Shown one piece after another: positions 8,595 to 15,892 of a stretch of 64,000 nt of DNA. A program made the translations under genes and the position numbers. Source of the stretch: Streptomyces sp. HUAS YS2 (lineage in GTDB: Bacteria > Actinomycetota > Actinomycetes > Streptomycetales > Streptomycetaceae); NCBI RefSeq assembly GCF_033343995.1, contig NZ_CP137573.1, positions 3,071,001-3,135,000 on the forward strand. The letters run 5' to 3'. Positions within the stretch are counted from its first letter, which is position 1. Each line of letters begins with the position of its first letter. The notes under the pieces are model-generated. The model saw only the letters and a list, made by a program, of their open reading frames with translations. It was not told the origin of the DNA and did no database searches.

Positions 8595-8845
8595 GCCGAT
8601 CCCGGGACGTCCGCGACGAGGAGGTGCGGCGGATGCTCGACGCGGGCCATCCGCAGCTGCCGGCCGATCTGGCCGAGCGGGCGGTGGAGCGCGGTACGCG
8701 GCTGCTGCACCGCGACCGCGCGGTGCGCCGGGCGCTGTGGACGCTGCTCGCGGCGGCGGTCGTCGCGTTCGTGGTGTGGGCATCGGTGGTGCAGCCGTGG
8801 GAGGTCCCCCCGGCGGGCACGACACCGCCGCTGGAAGGCTGGTGA
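8591..8845 (+). CDS. small single-pass membrane protein coupled to sigma-like gene
   Basis: 84 residues. ATG overlaps the sigma-like stop (ATGA). The N-terminal 45 residues are charged and helical (RDEEVRRMLDAGHP, ADLAERAVERG), followed by one membrane helix (about 49-68, TLLAAAVVAFVVWASVV) and a short Pro-rich outside tail. Size, topology and coupling fit a mini anti-sigma factor or sigma regulator, but there is no zinc-binding HxxxCxxC motif of the ZAS family. Function unknown. Confidence 0.75.
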   Translation: MSRSRDVRDEEVRRMLDAGHPQLPADLAERAVERGTRLLHRDRAVRRALWTLLAAAVVAFVVWASVVQPWEVPPAGTTPPLEGW

Positions 8846-8908
8846 GGCGGGTCGGGGAGGTTGGTGAGCCGTGCAGCAGACGCGGAAGGCCGGGCAGGCA
8901 GACACGGT

Positions 8909-8944
8909 GAGCCGGGCGCCCCGCTCCAGCAGGGCGCCCGGCTC
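8909..8944. terminator. bidirectional hairpin terminator
   Basis: GAGCCGGGCGCCC (8909-8921) pairs perfectly with GGGCGCCCGGCTC (8932-8944) across a 10-nt loop. It lies between the convergent small membrane protein gene and metB. Confidence 0.85.
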
Positions 8945-8957
8945 GCCGTCGTGGCGA

Positions 8958-10112
8958 CTAGCCCAGCGCCTGGCGCAGGTCGGCCAGCAGGTCGTCGACG
9001 TTCTCGATGCCGACGGAGAGCCGGACCAGGTCCGCCGGGACCTCCAGCGCGGAGCCCGCGACGCTCGCGTGCGTCATCCGGCCCGGGTGCTCGATCAGCG
9101 ACTCGACGCCGCCCAGCGACTCGCCGAGCGTGAACAGCTTGGCCCGGTTGCAGACGTCGACCGCCGCCTGCTCGCCGCCCTCGACCCGGAACGACACCAT
9201 GCCGCCGAAGTCCTTCATCTGCTTCACGGCGATCTCGTGACCCGGGTGGTCGGGCAGACCCGGGTACAGGACCTTCGTGACCTTCGGGTGCTGGGTCAGC
9301 ATCTCGACGACCCGGCTCGCGTTCTCGCTGTGCCGGTCCATGCGGACGGCGAGCGTCTTGATGCCGCGCAGCACGATCCACGAGTCGAACGGACCGGCGA
9401 CCGCGCCCATCGCGTTCTGGTGGTACGCCAGCTCCTCGCCGAGCGCCTCGTCGGCCGCGACCAGCGCGCCGCCGACGACGTCGGAGTGGCCGCCCATGTA
9501 CTTCGTCAGCGAGTGCACGACGACGTCCGCGCCCATCGACAGCGGCTGCTGGAGGTACGGCGAGGCGAAGGTGTTGTCGACGACCAGCTTCACACCGGCC
9601 TGGCGGGCCACACCCGCGACCGCCGCGATGTCGGTGATGCCGAGCAGCGGGTTGGAGGGCGTCTCGACCCAGATCAGCTTGGTCCGCTCGTTGAGCGCAC
9701 CGCGCACCGACTCGATGTCGGAGGTGTCCGCCACGGAGAAGTCGACGCCCCAGCGCTGGACGACCTTGGCGAAGAGCCGGAAGGTGCCGCCGTACGCGTC
9801 GTTCGGGATGACCACGTGGTCGCCGGGCACGAGCAGCGTGCGCAGCAGGCAGTCCTCGGCCGCGAGACCGGACGCGAAGGCGAGGCCGCGCCGGCCGCCC
9901 TCCAGGGCCGCGAGGTTCTCCTCCAGCGCGGTACGGGTCGGGTTCGCGCTGCGGCTGTACTCGTATCCGCCGCGCAGCCCGCCCACGCCGTCCTGCTTGT
10001 AGGTGGACACCTGGTAGATGGGCGGGACGACCGCGCCGGTCAGCGGGTCGGCGGTGTTGCCCGCGTGGATCGCGCGGGTCTCGAAGCTCTGGTGGATGTG
10101 CTGGTCGCTCAT
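8958..10112 (-). CDS. metB: cystathionine gamma-synthase
   Basis: 384 residues. PLP enzyme of the Cys/Met metabolism family, joining O-acyl-homoserine and cysteine to cystathionine, or working in reverse transsulfuration. PLP-lysine K204 is in SLTKYMGGHSD, the ring-stacking/Asp segment VVDNTFASPY contains D179, and Tyr/Arg of EYSRSANPTR (about 51-60) bind cofactor phosphate of the neighbouring subunit. Full length for the family. Family members include cystathionine gamma-lyase; the call between synthase and lyase is from overall resemblance and usual Streptomyces context beside ilvA and msrA. Convergent with the sigma-like operon across a strong hairpin. Confidence 0.9.
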   Translation of the reverse strand: MSDQHIHQSFETRAIHAGNTADPLTGAVVPPIYQVSTYKQDGVGGLRGGYEYSRSANPTRTALEENLAALEGGRRGLAFASGLAAEDCLLRTLLVPGDHVVIPNDAYGGTFRLFAKVVQRWGVDFSVADTSDIESVRGALNERTKLIWVETPSNPLLGITDIAAVAGVARQAGVKLVVDNTFASPYLQQPLSMGADVVVHSLTKYMGGHSDVVGGALVAADEALGEELAYHQNAMGAVAGPFDSWIVLRGIKTLAVRMDRHSENASRVVEMLTQHPKVTKVLYPGLPDHPGHEIAVKQMKDFGGMVSFRVEGGEQAAVDVCNRAKLFTLGESLGGVESLIEHPGRMTHASVAGSALEVPADLVRLSVGIENVDDLLADLRQALG

Positions 10113-10185
10113 GAGTCAGGAGCGTAGTCCTGAGGACGGTGCACCGCCGCCCATCGTCTCAGCGGGTGTCCTGGACAATGGACAC

Positions 10186-11289
10186 ATGGAGATTCTGTGG
10201 GTCCTGCTCGCGATGGCGATGCTGTTCGCGGTCCTCGGTCCGGTCATGATGCGGCGCCGTCGTGGCATTCGGCTGGCGCTGCCCGGTTCGCCCGACGCCG
10301 CCGACCCGGAGGCGTACGGCTTCCTGCGGCAGGAGGAGCAGGACGTACGGATGCCCGGCCCCGACCACGACCTGCTGGACGTGCTGAACGTCGTCCAGCG
10401 GACACAGGACTGGCGGGCGGCCTCGCAGTTGCTGGCCGGTACGGACAAGAGCGACGAGCTGCGCTGGCAGCGGGTGCAGGCGTTCGCCGGCGCGGCCTCG
10501 CTGGAGCTGCGGGACCGGCCGGGCGTCGGCGGCGCGTGGTTGCGCGCCTGGCGCGCGGAGCAGCCGAAGGACGCGGGCGGCGCGGCGGTGCACGCGGAGT
10601 TCCTGGTGCAGCAGGCGTGGCGCTCGTCGACGGCCGGCACGGACGAGTTCCGGATCATCCTGGAGGAGGCCCGCAAGGCCTGCGGCGAGGCGGCGCTGCT
10701 CGCGCCGGGCGACCCGGTGCCCTACATCGTGGAACTGGCCGTGGCGCGCGGGCTCGGCTACCCGCCGGAGCAGTTCGACCGGGTGTGGGCCCAGGTCATC
10801 GACCGGGCGCCGGAGCACATGGGCGCGCATCTGGCGGCGCTGCAGTACTGGTGCGAGAAGTGGCACGGCTCCCGCGAGGAGGCCGACCACTTCGCGACCA
10901 CGGCCGCCGCCCGCGCCCCGCGCGGCTCGCTGCTGGCGGCGCTGCCCCTGTTCGCGGTGTACGAGCACCTGCCCGAGGTCAACCTGGTGCAGGGCTTCTA
11001 CCGCAGCGAGGTCGTCACGAAGGCGATGGAGGGCGCGCTGTACGCGGTCAACTCGGCGCGTGCCGACGACCCGATGCTGGCGCACGTCCGCCACCTGCTG
11101 GTCCTCTTCCTGGTCCGCGCCGAACGCTGGGCGGAGGCGATGCACCAGCTCGTCCACATCGACGGCCACGTCGGCGCCGTCCCGTGGACGACGTCCCAGG
11201 ACCCGGCTGCGGAGTACGTGGTCTACCGCAACCTGGCGGTCGCGGGGTACGAGGCGAACGGGGGGAACCCGGCGACGCTGCCGGGGTGA
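10186..11289 (+). CDS. membrane-anchored helical-repeat protein (DUF4034-like)
   Basis: 367 residues from [11 protein letters not shown], preferred over upstream in-frame codons because it begins directly with a membrane helix (about 1-18) followed by RRRR, an N-in anchor. The rest is cytoplasmic and alpha-helical with TPR-like pairs, for example [20 protein letters not shown] and [17 protein letters not shown] recall similar Streptomyces proteins labelled DUF4034 but cannot verify this. Divergent from metB with a 73-bp spacer. Role unknown; helical repeats suggest protein-protein contacts at the membrane. Confidence 0.8.
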   Translation: MEILWVLLAMAMLFAVLGPVMMRRRRGIRLALPGSPDAADPEAYGFLRQEEQDVRMPGPDHDLLDVLNVVQRTQDWRAASQLLAGTDKSDELRWQRVQAFAGAASLELRDRPGVGGAWLRAWRAEQPKDAGGAAVHAEFLVQQAWRSSTAGTDEFRIILEEARKACGEAALLAPGDPVPYIVELAVARGLGYPPEQFDRVWAQVIDRAPEHMGAHLAALQYWCEKWHGSREEADHFATTAAARAPRGSLLAALPLFAVYEHLPEVNLVQGFYRSEVVTKAMEGALYAVNSARADDPMLAHVRHLLVLFLVRAERWAEAMHQLVHIDGHVGAVPWTTSQDPAAEYVVYRNLAVAGYEANGGNPATLPG

Positions 11290-11346
11290 CGTCCGGGTCC
11301 GGGGAGGGGGCGCGGCCGGATCCGCCGCGCCCCCTCTTGTCTCCCG

Positions 11347-11440
11347 GACGACGCTGTCTTCGTACGACGTGTTGTCTGCCGTACGACGCTGTCTTCCGTA
11401 CGACGTGTTGTCTGCCGGACGACCTTGTCTGCCGTGCGAC
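11347..11440. repeat. tandem ACGAC-GCTGTCTTC repeats
   Basis: A 36-bp unit, itself made of two related about 18-bp halves (ACGACGCTGTCTTCCGT and ACGACGTGTTGTCTGCC), occurs twice and then once partially. It fills the spacer between two convergent genes. Confidence 0.75.
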
Positions 11441-11447
11441 CCGTGGA

Positions 11448-12656
11448 TCAGAAGGCCGTCTCGCGGTCGTCCCAGTCGTAGTCGAGGCCCTCCTCGGCGA
11501 GGGAGCCCCAGCCGTTGTTCCGGTACAGGGTCAGCAGCGGCGCGTCCTTGCCGTACAGATCGCCGTACCGGCCGTCGCCGTTGACGTCGCCCAGCCCGAT
11601 GATGCGCTCGAACCGCTTCCAGCCGCTGCCGATCTGCTTGCGCGCGCCGACGCCGCCGGTCCCCTTGCCGGGGTAGAGCCACAGGTTCCCGGAGCCGTCG
11701 CGGGCCACCAGGTCGTTCTTGCCGTCGCTGTTCACGTCGCCGGCGCCGACGAGAGCGGTCATGCCCTGCCAGCCGGACGAGCCGATCTGCTTGCGCGGCT
11801 CCAGGGTGCCGTTGGCGCGGCCCGCGAAGAGCCAGAGCCGGCCGCTGGAGTCGTTGGTGACGACGTCGCCGCGGCGGCCGTCGCCGTTGAAGTCGCCCAT
11901 CGTGGTGATGTTGCGCAGGGTCGACCAGCCGACGCCGATCTGCACGCGCGGCTTGAGCCCGCCCATGCCGTTGCCCGGGTACATCCACAGCACGCCGTTG
12001 CCGTCACGGGTGACGATGTCCTCGGCCCCGTCACCGTCCCGGTCGCCGTGCCGCTGGAGGACGTTCATGGAGTTCCAGCCGACGCCGATGCGGGTGGCCG
12101 TGCCGTCACCGCGCTGGAAGTAGAGGGCACCGGCGACCGTACGGAAGAGCAGGTCCGTGGCACCGTCACGGTTGAAGTCGCCCAAGGGCTGGACGCCTTG
12201 GCGTCCCCACGACGGCGAGTACCAGACCATGTACGCCGCGCCGCTCATGCACTCGTGGGACGTGCGGGCCAGCCGGAACGAGCTGACGTTGTTCGCGAGC
12301 CGGCTGTTCGCGTCCTGGTAGGGCGTGAGGTCGACGGCCTCGCTGGACGTACCCGTCTGCAGAACGACGTGGTGCACGCTGTCCGTGTAGGCGTGGTTCG
12401 GCTGGCTGTAGACGCAGGCGTGCAGGCCCGTGCGGTTGCGCATGCCCGCCGCCCAGTTGTCGTACGCGCCGAGCGTCGCCATGCTGCCGCTGTACGTAGC
12501 CATGGCGCCCGTACCGTCGGCGTTGTCGAACAGACAGAACCGCCCCGCCGGACACCGGTCGTAACCGGTCGCCGCCTGCGCCGGCGACACCGTGGCCGTG
12601 AGCAGTCCCAGCGCGGAAAGCCCCGCGACGACGGCCCTCCGGAATACACGCTTCAT
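11448..12656 (-). CDS. secreted peptidase-inhibitor-I36/FG-GAP repeat protein
   Basis: 402 residues from [12 protein letters not shown], which has GGGAGGGG about 6-7 nt upstream; the longer frame is not supported. Signal peptide about 1-28, cleaved near AQAATG. Residues about 30-135 resemble peptidase inhibitor family I36 / beta-gamma crystallin-like domains ([16 protein letters not shown], with paired Cys). Residues about 150-400 are FG-GAP/VCBS propeller repeats with calcium-binding DxNxDG loops: [55 protein letters not shown]. Extracellular; binding partner unknown. Confidence 0.88.
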   Translation of the reverse strand: MKRVFRRAVVAGLSALGLLTATVSPAQAATGYDRCPAGRFCLFDNADGTGAMATYSGSMATLGAYDNWAAGMRNRTGLHACVYSQPNHAYTDSVHHVVLQTGTSSEAVDLTPYQDANSRLANNVSSFRLARTSHECMSGAAYMVWYSPSWGRQGVQPLGDFNRDGATDLLFRTVAGALYFQRGDGTATRIGVGWNSMNVLQRHGDRDGDGAEDIVTRDGNGVLWMYPGNGMGGLKPRVQIGVGWSTLRNITTMGDFNGDGRRGDVVTNDSSGRLWLFAGRANGTLEPRKQIGSSGWQGMTALVGAGDVNSDGKNDLVARDGSGNLWLYPGKGTGGVGARKQIGSGWKRFERIIGLGDVNGDGRYGDLYGKDAPLLTLYRNNGWGSLAEEGLDYDWDDRETAF

Positions 12657-12800
12657 ACGCACCCCTCCCTTGAGTCCCATGCCCCCCACGGACATCGAGT
12701 GGCTGTACGGTACACGTCACTCGACCAACAAGACCTGGGGGAATCTCCTCGTGGGCCCCTGCGTTGTCATGGGGGCGCCGAGCAGTCGAGGAGATGCCGC

Positions 12801-13463
12801 ATGTACCTGTCCCGCACCCCTGTCCTCCCCACCCCCGAGCAGGCGCTGAAGGGCCGCTCGGAGCCCGAGTTCCCGGTCCCGGAGCGCCACACGGTCCTGG
12901 GCAACCCGCTGCTGGGCCCGTACCCCGAGGGCCTCGAGGTGGCCGACTTCGGCCTCGGCTGTTTCTGGGGCGCCGAGCGCAAGTTCTGGCAGACCGACGG
13001 CGTCTGGACGACGCTGGTCGGCTACCAGGGCGGCTACACGGAGAACCCCGCGTACGAGGAGGTCTGCTCGGGCCTGACCGGCCACACGGAGGTCGTCCGG
13101 GTCGTCTTCGACCCGGCGAAGGTCTCGTACGAGCAGCTGCTCAAGGTCTTCTGGGAGTCCCACAACCCGACCCAGGGCTTCCGCCAGGGCAACGACGTCG
13201 GCACGCAGTACCGCTCGGCGATCTACACCCACTCCCCCAACCAGGCCACAGCGGCGGAGGCGTCCCGCGACGCGTACCAGCAGGTCCTGACCCGCTCCGG
13301 CTACGACCGGATCACCACGACGCTGGCCCCCGCGGCAGACCGCCCCTTCTACCCGGCGGAGCCATACCACCAGCAGTACTTGGACAAAAACCCAGCCGGC
13401 TACTGCGGCATCGGCGGCACGGGCGTGAGCTGCCCGATCGGCGTCGCGAAGACCGAGGACTGA
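12801..13463 (+). CDS. msrA: peptide-methionine (S)-S-oxide reductase
   Basis: 220 residues from ATG with GAGGAG about 7 nt upstream. Reduces methionine-S-sulfoxide in proteins using thioredoxin. Catalytic C54 is in GCFWGAE, the HQQYLD segment is near the C-terminus, and recycling cysteines are in [15 protein letters not shown]. The intact 3' end is followed by a strong terminator and then by the accessory island; fragments resembling this same 3' end occur again at 26.58 and 27.79 kb. Confidence 0.96.
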   Translation: MYLSRTPVLPTPEQALKGRSEPEFPVPERHTVLGNPLLGPYPEGLEVADFGLGCFWGAERKFWQTDGVWTTLVGYQGGYTENPAYEEVCSGLTGHTEVVRVVFDPAKVSYEQLLKVFWESHNPTQGFRQGNDVGTQYRSAIYTHSPNQATAAEASRDAYQQVLTRSGYDRITTTLAPAADRPFYPAEPYHQQYLDKNPAGYCGIGGTGVSCPIGVAKTED

Positions 13464-13485
13464 CCCCTGCGGTTCCAGTCGGACA

Positions 13486-13521
13486 GAAGCGCCCCGGATC
13501 CACGCTGGTCCGGGGCGCTTC
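13486..13521. terminator. msrA terminator hairpin
   Basis: GAAGCGCCCCGG (13486-13497) pairs perfectly with CCGGGGCGCTTC (13510-13521) across a 12-nt loop, 23 nt after the msrA stop. Confidence 0.85.
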
Positions 13522-13529
13522 GGCGTGTG

Positions 13530-13637
13530 GTAAGCAGAGCGGGCCTAGACGTCGACGCCGGCGTTTGGACGTCCGGACAACCCCTGCGCGGACACCCGGT
13601 GCCTTTCCCTGAAGGTCGGGTCGGGCCGTAGCTTGCA
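13530..13637. repeat. dispersed repeat, left copy
   Basis: About 110 bp sharing, in order, AGCGGGC, CGTCGACGCC, CCCGGTGCCTTTCCCTGAAGG and TCGGGCCGTAGCT with the region at 26655-26774, in the same orientation. Identity by eye is about three quarters with small gaps. No coding function; it lies between the msrA terminator and the TauE gene. Confidence 0.75.
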
Positions 13638-13656
13638 AGGGCGGCCACCAGCGACG

Positions 13657-14481
13657 ATGCCTGTCATGACCACTGGCCAGGACCTCGCTCCTCCCCGCTC
13701 GACGCACTCGGTACCCGTGGTGTTCGGTGCGGGAGCGGCCATTGGTGTTCTGGGCGGGATGATCGGGTTGGGCGGCGCGGAGTTCCGTCTGCCGCTGCTG
13801 ATCGGCCTCTTCGGGTTCGCCGCGCTCTCGGCCGTCATCCTGAACAAGGCGATGAGCCTGGTCGTGGTCCTGGTCGCGCTACCTGCCCGGCTGGCAGCGG
13901 TCCCCGCCGCCGAGCTCGCCGCGCGCTGGCCCGTCGCGGTCAACCTGCTGGCCGGCAGCCTGCTGGGGGCCTGGGTCGGAGCAACCTGGGTGGTGCGCAT
14001 GCGCAGCACCACCCTCTACAAGGTGCTGGCCGCTCTGATGGTGCTCATGGCGGCAGCCCTGGTGCTCACGCACACCACCACCTTGGACACGCTCGCGCTG
14101 CCGCTGTGGGCTCAGGTGGCGTGCGGGGTCGTGGCCGGGTTCGGCATCGGGGTGGTCGCTGCGATCATGGGCGTGGCCGGGGGCGAGCTGCTGATCCCGA
14201 CGATCGTGCTGCTCTTCGGAGAGGACATCAAGACCGCGGGAAGCCTCTCGCTGCTGGTGTCCCTGCCGACGATGCTGGTCGCGTTCGCCCGCTACAGCCG
14301 CGACGGCAGCTTCGCCGTGCTCGGCGCCAACCTCCGCTTCGTCCTTGTCATGGCCGCGGGCTCCGTCGCCGGTGCGGTGCTGGGCGGGTTGCTCCTCGGC
14401 GTGTTCCCGGACCTCGTGCTCGTCCCTGTCCTGGCCGTGATCCTGCTGGTTTCCGCGGTCAAGCTCGCACGTCACGAATGA
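13657..14481 (+). CDS. TauE/SafE family sulfite/anion exporter
   Basis: 274 residues from ATG MPVMTTGQ (ATG at 13666 is possible; a TTG at 13633 extends further without support). About eight membrane helices in two repeats, each starting with the family's Gly-rich motif: IGVLGGMIGLGGAEFRLPLL near the N-terminus and AIMGVAGGELLIP in the middle. Family members export sulfite, sulfoacetate or other small organosulfur anions, and some serve metal handling. The last codons overlap a 30-codon Cys-rich gene (ATGA), which suggests a thiol or metal-related role. First gene of the accessory island. Confidence 0.88.
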   Translation: MPVMTTGQDLAPPRSTHSVPVVFGAGAAIGVLGGMIGLGGAEFRLPLLIGLFGFAALSAVILNKAMSLVVVLVALPARLAAVPAAELAARWPVAVNLLAGSLLGAWVGATWVVRMRSTTLYKVLAALMVLMAAALVLTHTTTLDTLALPLWAQVACGVVAGFGIGVVAAIMGVAGGELLIPTIVLLFGEDIKTAGSLSLLVSLPTMLVAFARYSRDGSFAVLGANLRFVLVMAAGSVAGAVLGGLLLGVFPDLVLVPVLAVILLVSAVKLARHE

Positions 14482-14570
14482 CTGTGCGCCTCGGCCGCCC
14501 GGTGACTTCGTCCATCGACTCTGTGCCGGATGCTTGCAACTGTCGGCCCGGCTGCGACTGCTGCAACTGA
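14478..14570 (+). CDS. 30-residue Cys-rich peptide coupled to TauE gene
   Basis: A complete small frame, ATG to TGA, whose ATG overlaps the TauE stop codon (ATGA, 14478-14481). The C-terminus reads ACNCRPGCDCCN: five cysteines in twelve residues, with CxC and CC pairs like metallothioneins or thiolate metal chaperones. Too short for most gene finders. Translational coupling supports its reality, but a chance frame cannot be excluded. Possible roles: metal or sulfane-sulfur binding next to the exporter, or a cysteine-responsive leader. Confidence 0.5.
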   Translation: MTVRLGRPVTSSIDSVPDACNCRPGCDCCN

Positions 14571-14799
14571 GTCATCCGCATCTGCCTCCCAGTGCCCACG
14601 AATGGCGGCGCTGAACCGCAGGGCTCTGTCCCTCGGGCACGGCCAGAGCCTTGCGAGATCGCAACGCCTGTCAGACTGATCCGCCCTCGCCGCGCGCTGT
14701 CGGACCTCTGTACGGTCTAAGTCGTGTCTGGCGCACGTCGGGTTGGTCACCTGTGGCGTGCGCTGGTTGATCGCGCGCGACTAGGGAGCTGGTACGGGC

Positions 14800-15714
14800 A
14801 TGGCGGTTGATGCTGCTCGCTCGGAAGAGGGGTTTACGTCGGCTAGGGCTGCGCGGGTGTTGGGTGCCGCCTGCCGGGCTGCGGGGCTCGATGACACCGG
14901 CGCGGACTTGATCCGGCTCGGGGAGAACGCGTTGTTTCGGCTTGCCTCGGTGCCAGTTGTCGTTCGCGTAGCTCGGGGGCAGGAGTGGCTCCCCAAGGCT
15001 CACAAGGAAGTTGCCGTCTCACGATGGCTGGCCGGCGAAGGGTTTCCGGCGACTCGGATCGTCGATGACCTGGAGCAACCGCTGCTGGTCGACGGGCATC
15101 CTGTGACCTGCTGGCACCTGATCGTCGAGGGCGACCGCAAGGCAACGTACGGGGAGTTGGGTGGGGTCCTGCGGGATCTGCACTCCATGCCGGTCCCGGC
15201 CGGCCTCGACCTTCCGGCCTACAAGCCGTTCGACAAGTCGGCCCTGCGCCTGGAGCGGGCGTAGATCCCGGCGGACGACAAGGCTTTCCTGCTGAAGCGC
15301 GAGCGGGAGCTGCGGGACAAGTTCGCCGAGTTGCGGTTCGAGTCACCGAAGGGGCCTGTTCATGGGGATGCCCATGTGCAGAACCTCATGGTGAACGATC
15401 AGGGCCAAGTGATCCTGATCGACTTCGAGTACTTCTGCTTCGATCATCCTGAGTGGGACCTCATGGTCACCTCCGTCGAGCATCACAGCCTCCAGTGGCA
15501 GACCGATGAGCAGTACGCCGACTTCGTGCAGGCCTACGGGCGGGACCTGCACGACTGGCCGGGGTACGACACCCTGCGCGGGCTCCAAGAGTTCGGCATG
15601 ACGACGTGGCTCATGCAGAACGTTCAGGAGGATGCGGCGACGGCGGAGGAGTACCGGCGGCGCATTGAGGGACTGCGGAACGATGATGCCCCGCGTAATT
15701 GGCGGCCGAGGTAG
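14800..15714 (+). pseudogene. phosphotransferase (APH family) interrupted by in-frame TAG
   Basis: Codons 1-154 from ATG, then TAG at 15262-15264, then the same frame continues for 150 more codons. The halves are contiguous parts of one APH-like kinase: N-lobe with PVVVRVARG and KAHKEVAVSRWLAGEG, C-lobe with the catalytic loop HGDAHVQN (H188, D190, N195 counting through the stop) and metal-binding DFEYF. A single C-to-T change (CAG to TAG) would explain the stop. Codons here favour T or A in third position (GTT, GAT, GCT, TTT) more than neighbours, a sign of transfer. Either a fresh pseudogene or a readthrough gene. The native substrate is unknown; not necessarily an aminoglycoside. Confidence 0.85.
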
Positions 15715-15837
15715 CGGCTGCTGGCGATCGCGTCGATCACCTCACGTGCTCCCGCCACTGGCCACCCGGCTTCGGCCTGCGCTCCCGGAGCAACGATTCG
15801 ATGATCCAACTACAGCGGCTCAGGCTGCCTCACACAG

Positions 15838-15872
15838 TGAGGGCCGCCACCCCACATGGGTGGCGGCCCTCA
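15838..15872. terminator. bidirectional terminator hairpin
   Basis: TGAGGGCCGCCACCC (15838-15852) and GGGTGGCGGCCCTCA (15858-15872) form a perfect 15-bp stem with a 5-nt loop between the convergent phosphotransferase and secreted-protein genes. Confidence 0.9.
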
Positions 15873-15892
15873 CCGTTCTTGTCGCCGTAGGG

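Noticed and set aside
10197..13463. A 1088-codon plus-strand open frame
   Set aside because: Only its last 220 codons (msrA) are a gene. The rest is a high-GC shadow across the DUF4034-like gene, the spacer repeats and the antisense of the I36/FG-GAP gene, with Arg/Gly/Pro-rich nonsense composition.
15262..15264. TAG as a programmed recoding site (such as pyrrolysine)
   Set aside because: No pyl genes or recoding signals are seen and the context is an ordinary kinase; a point mutation is simpler.
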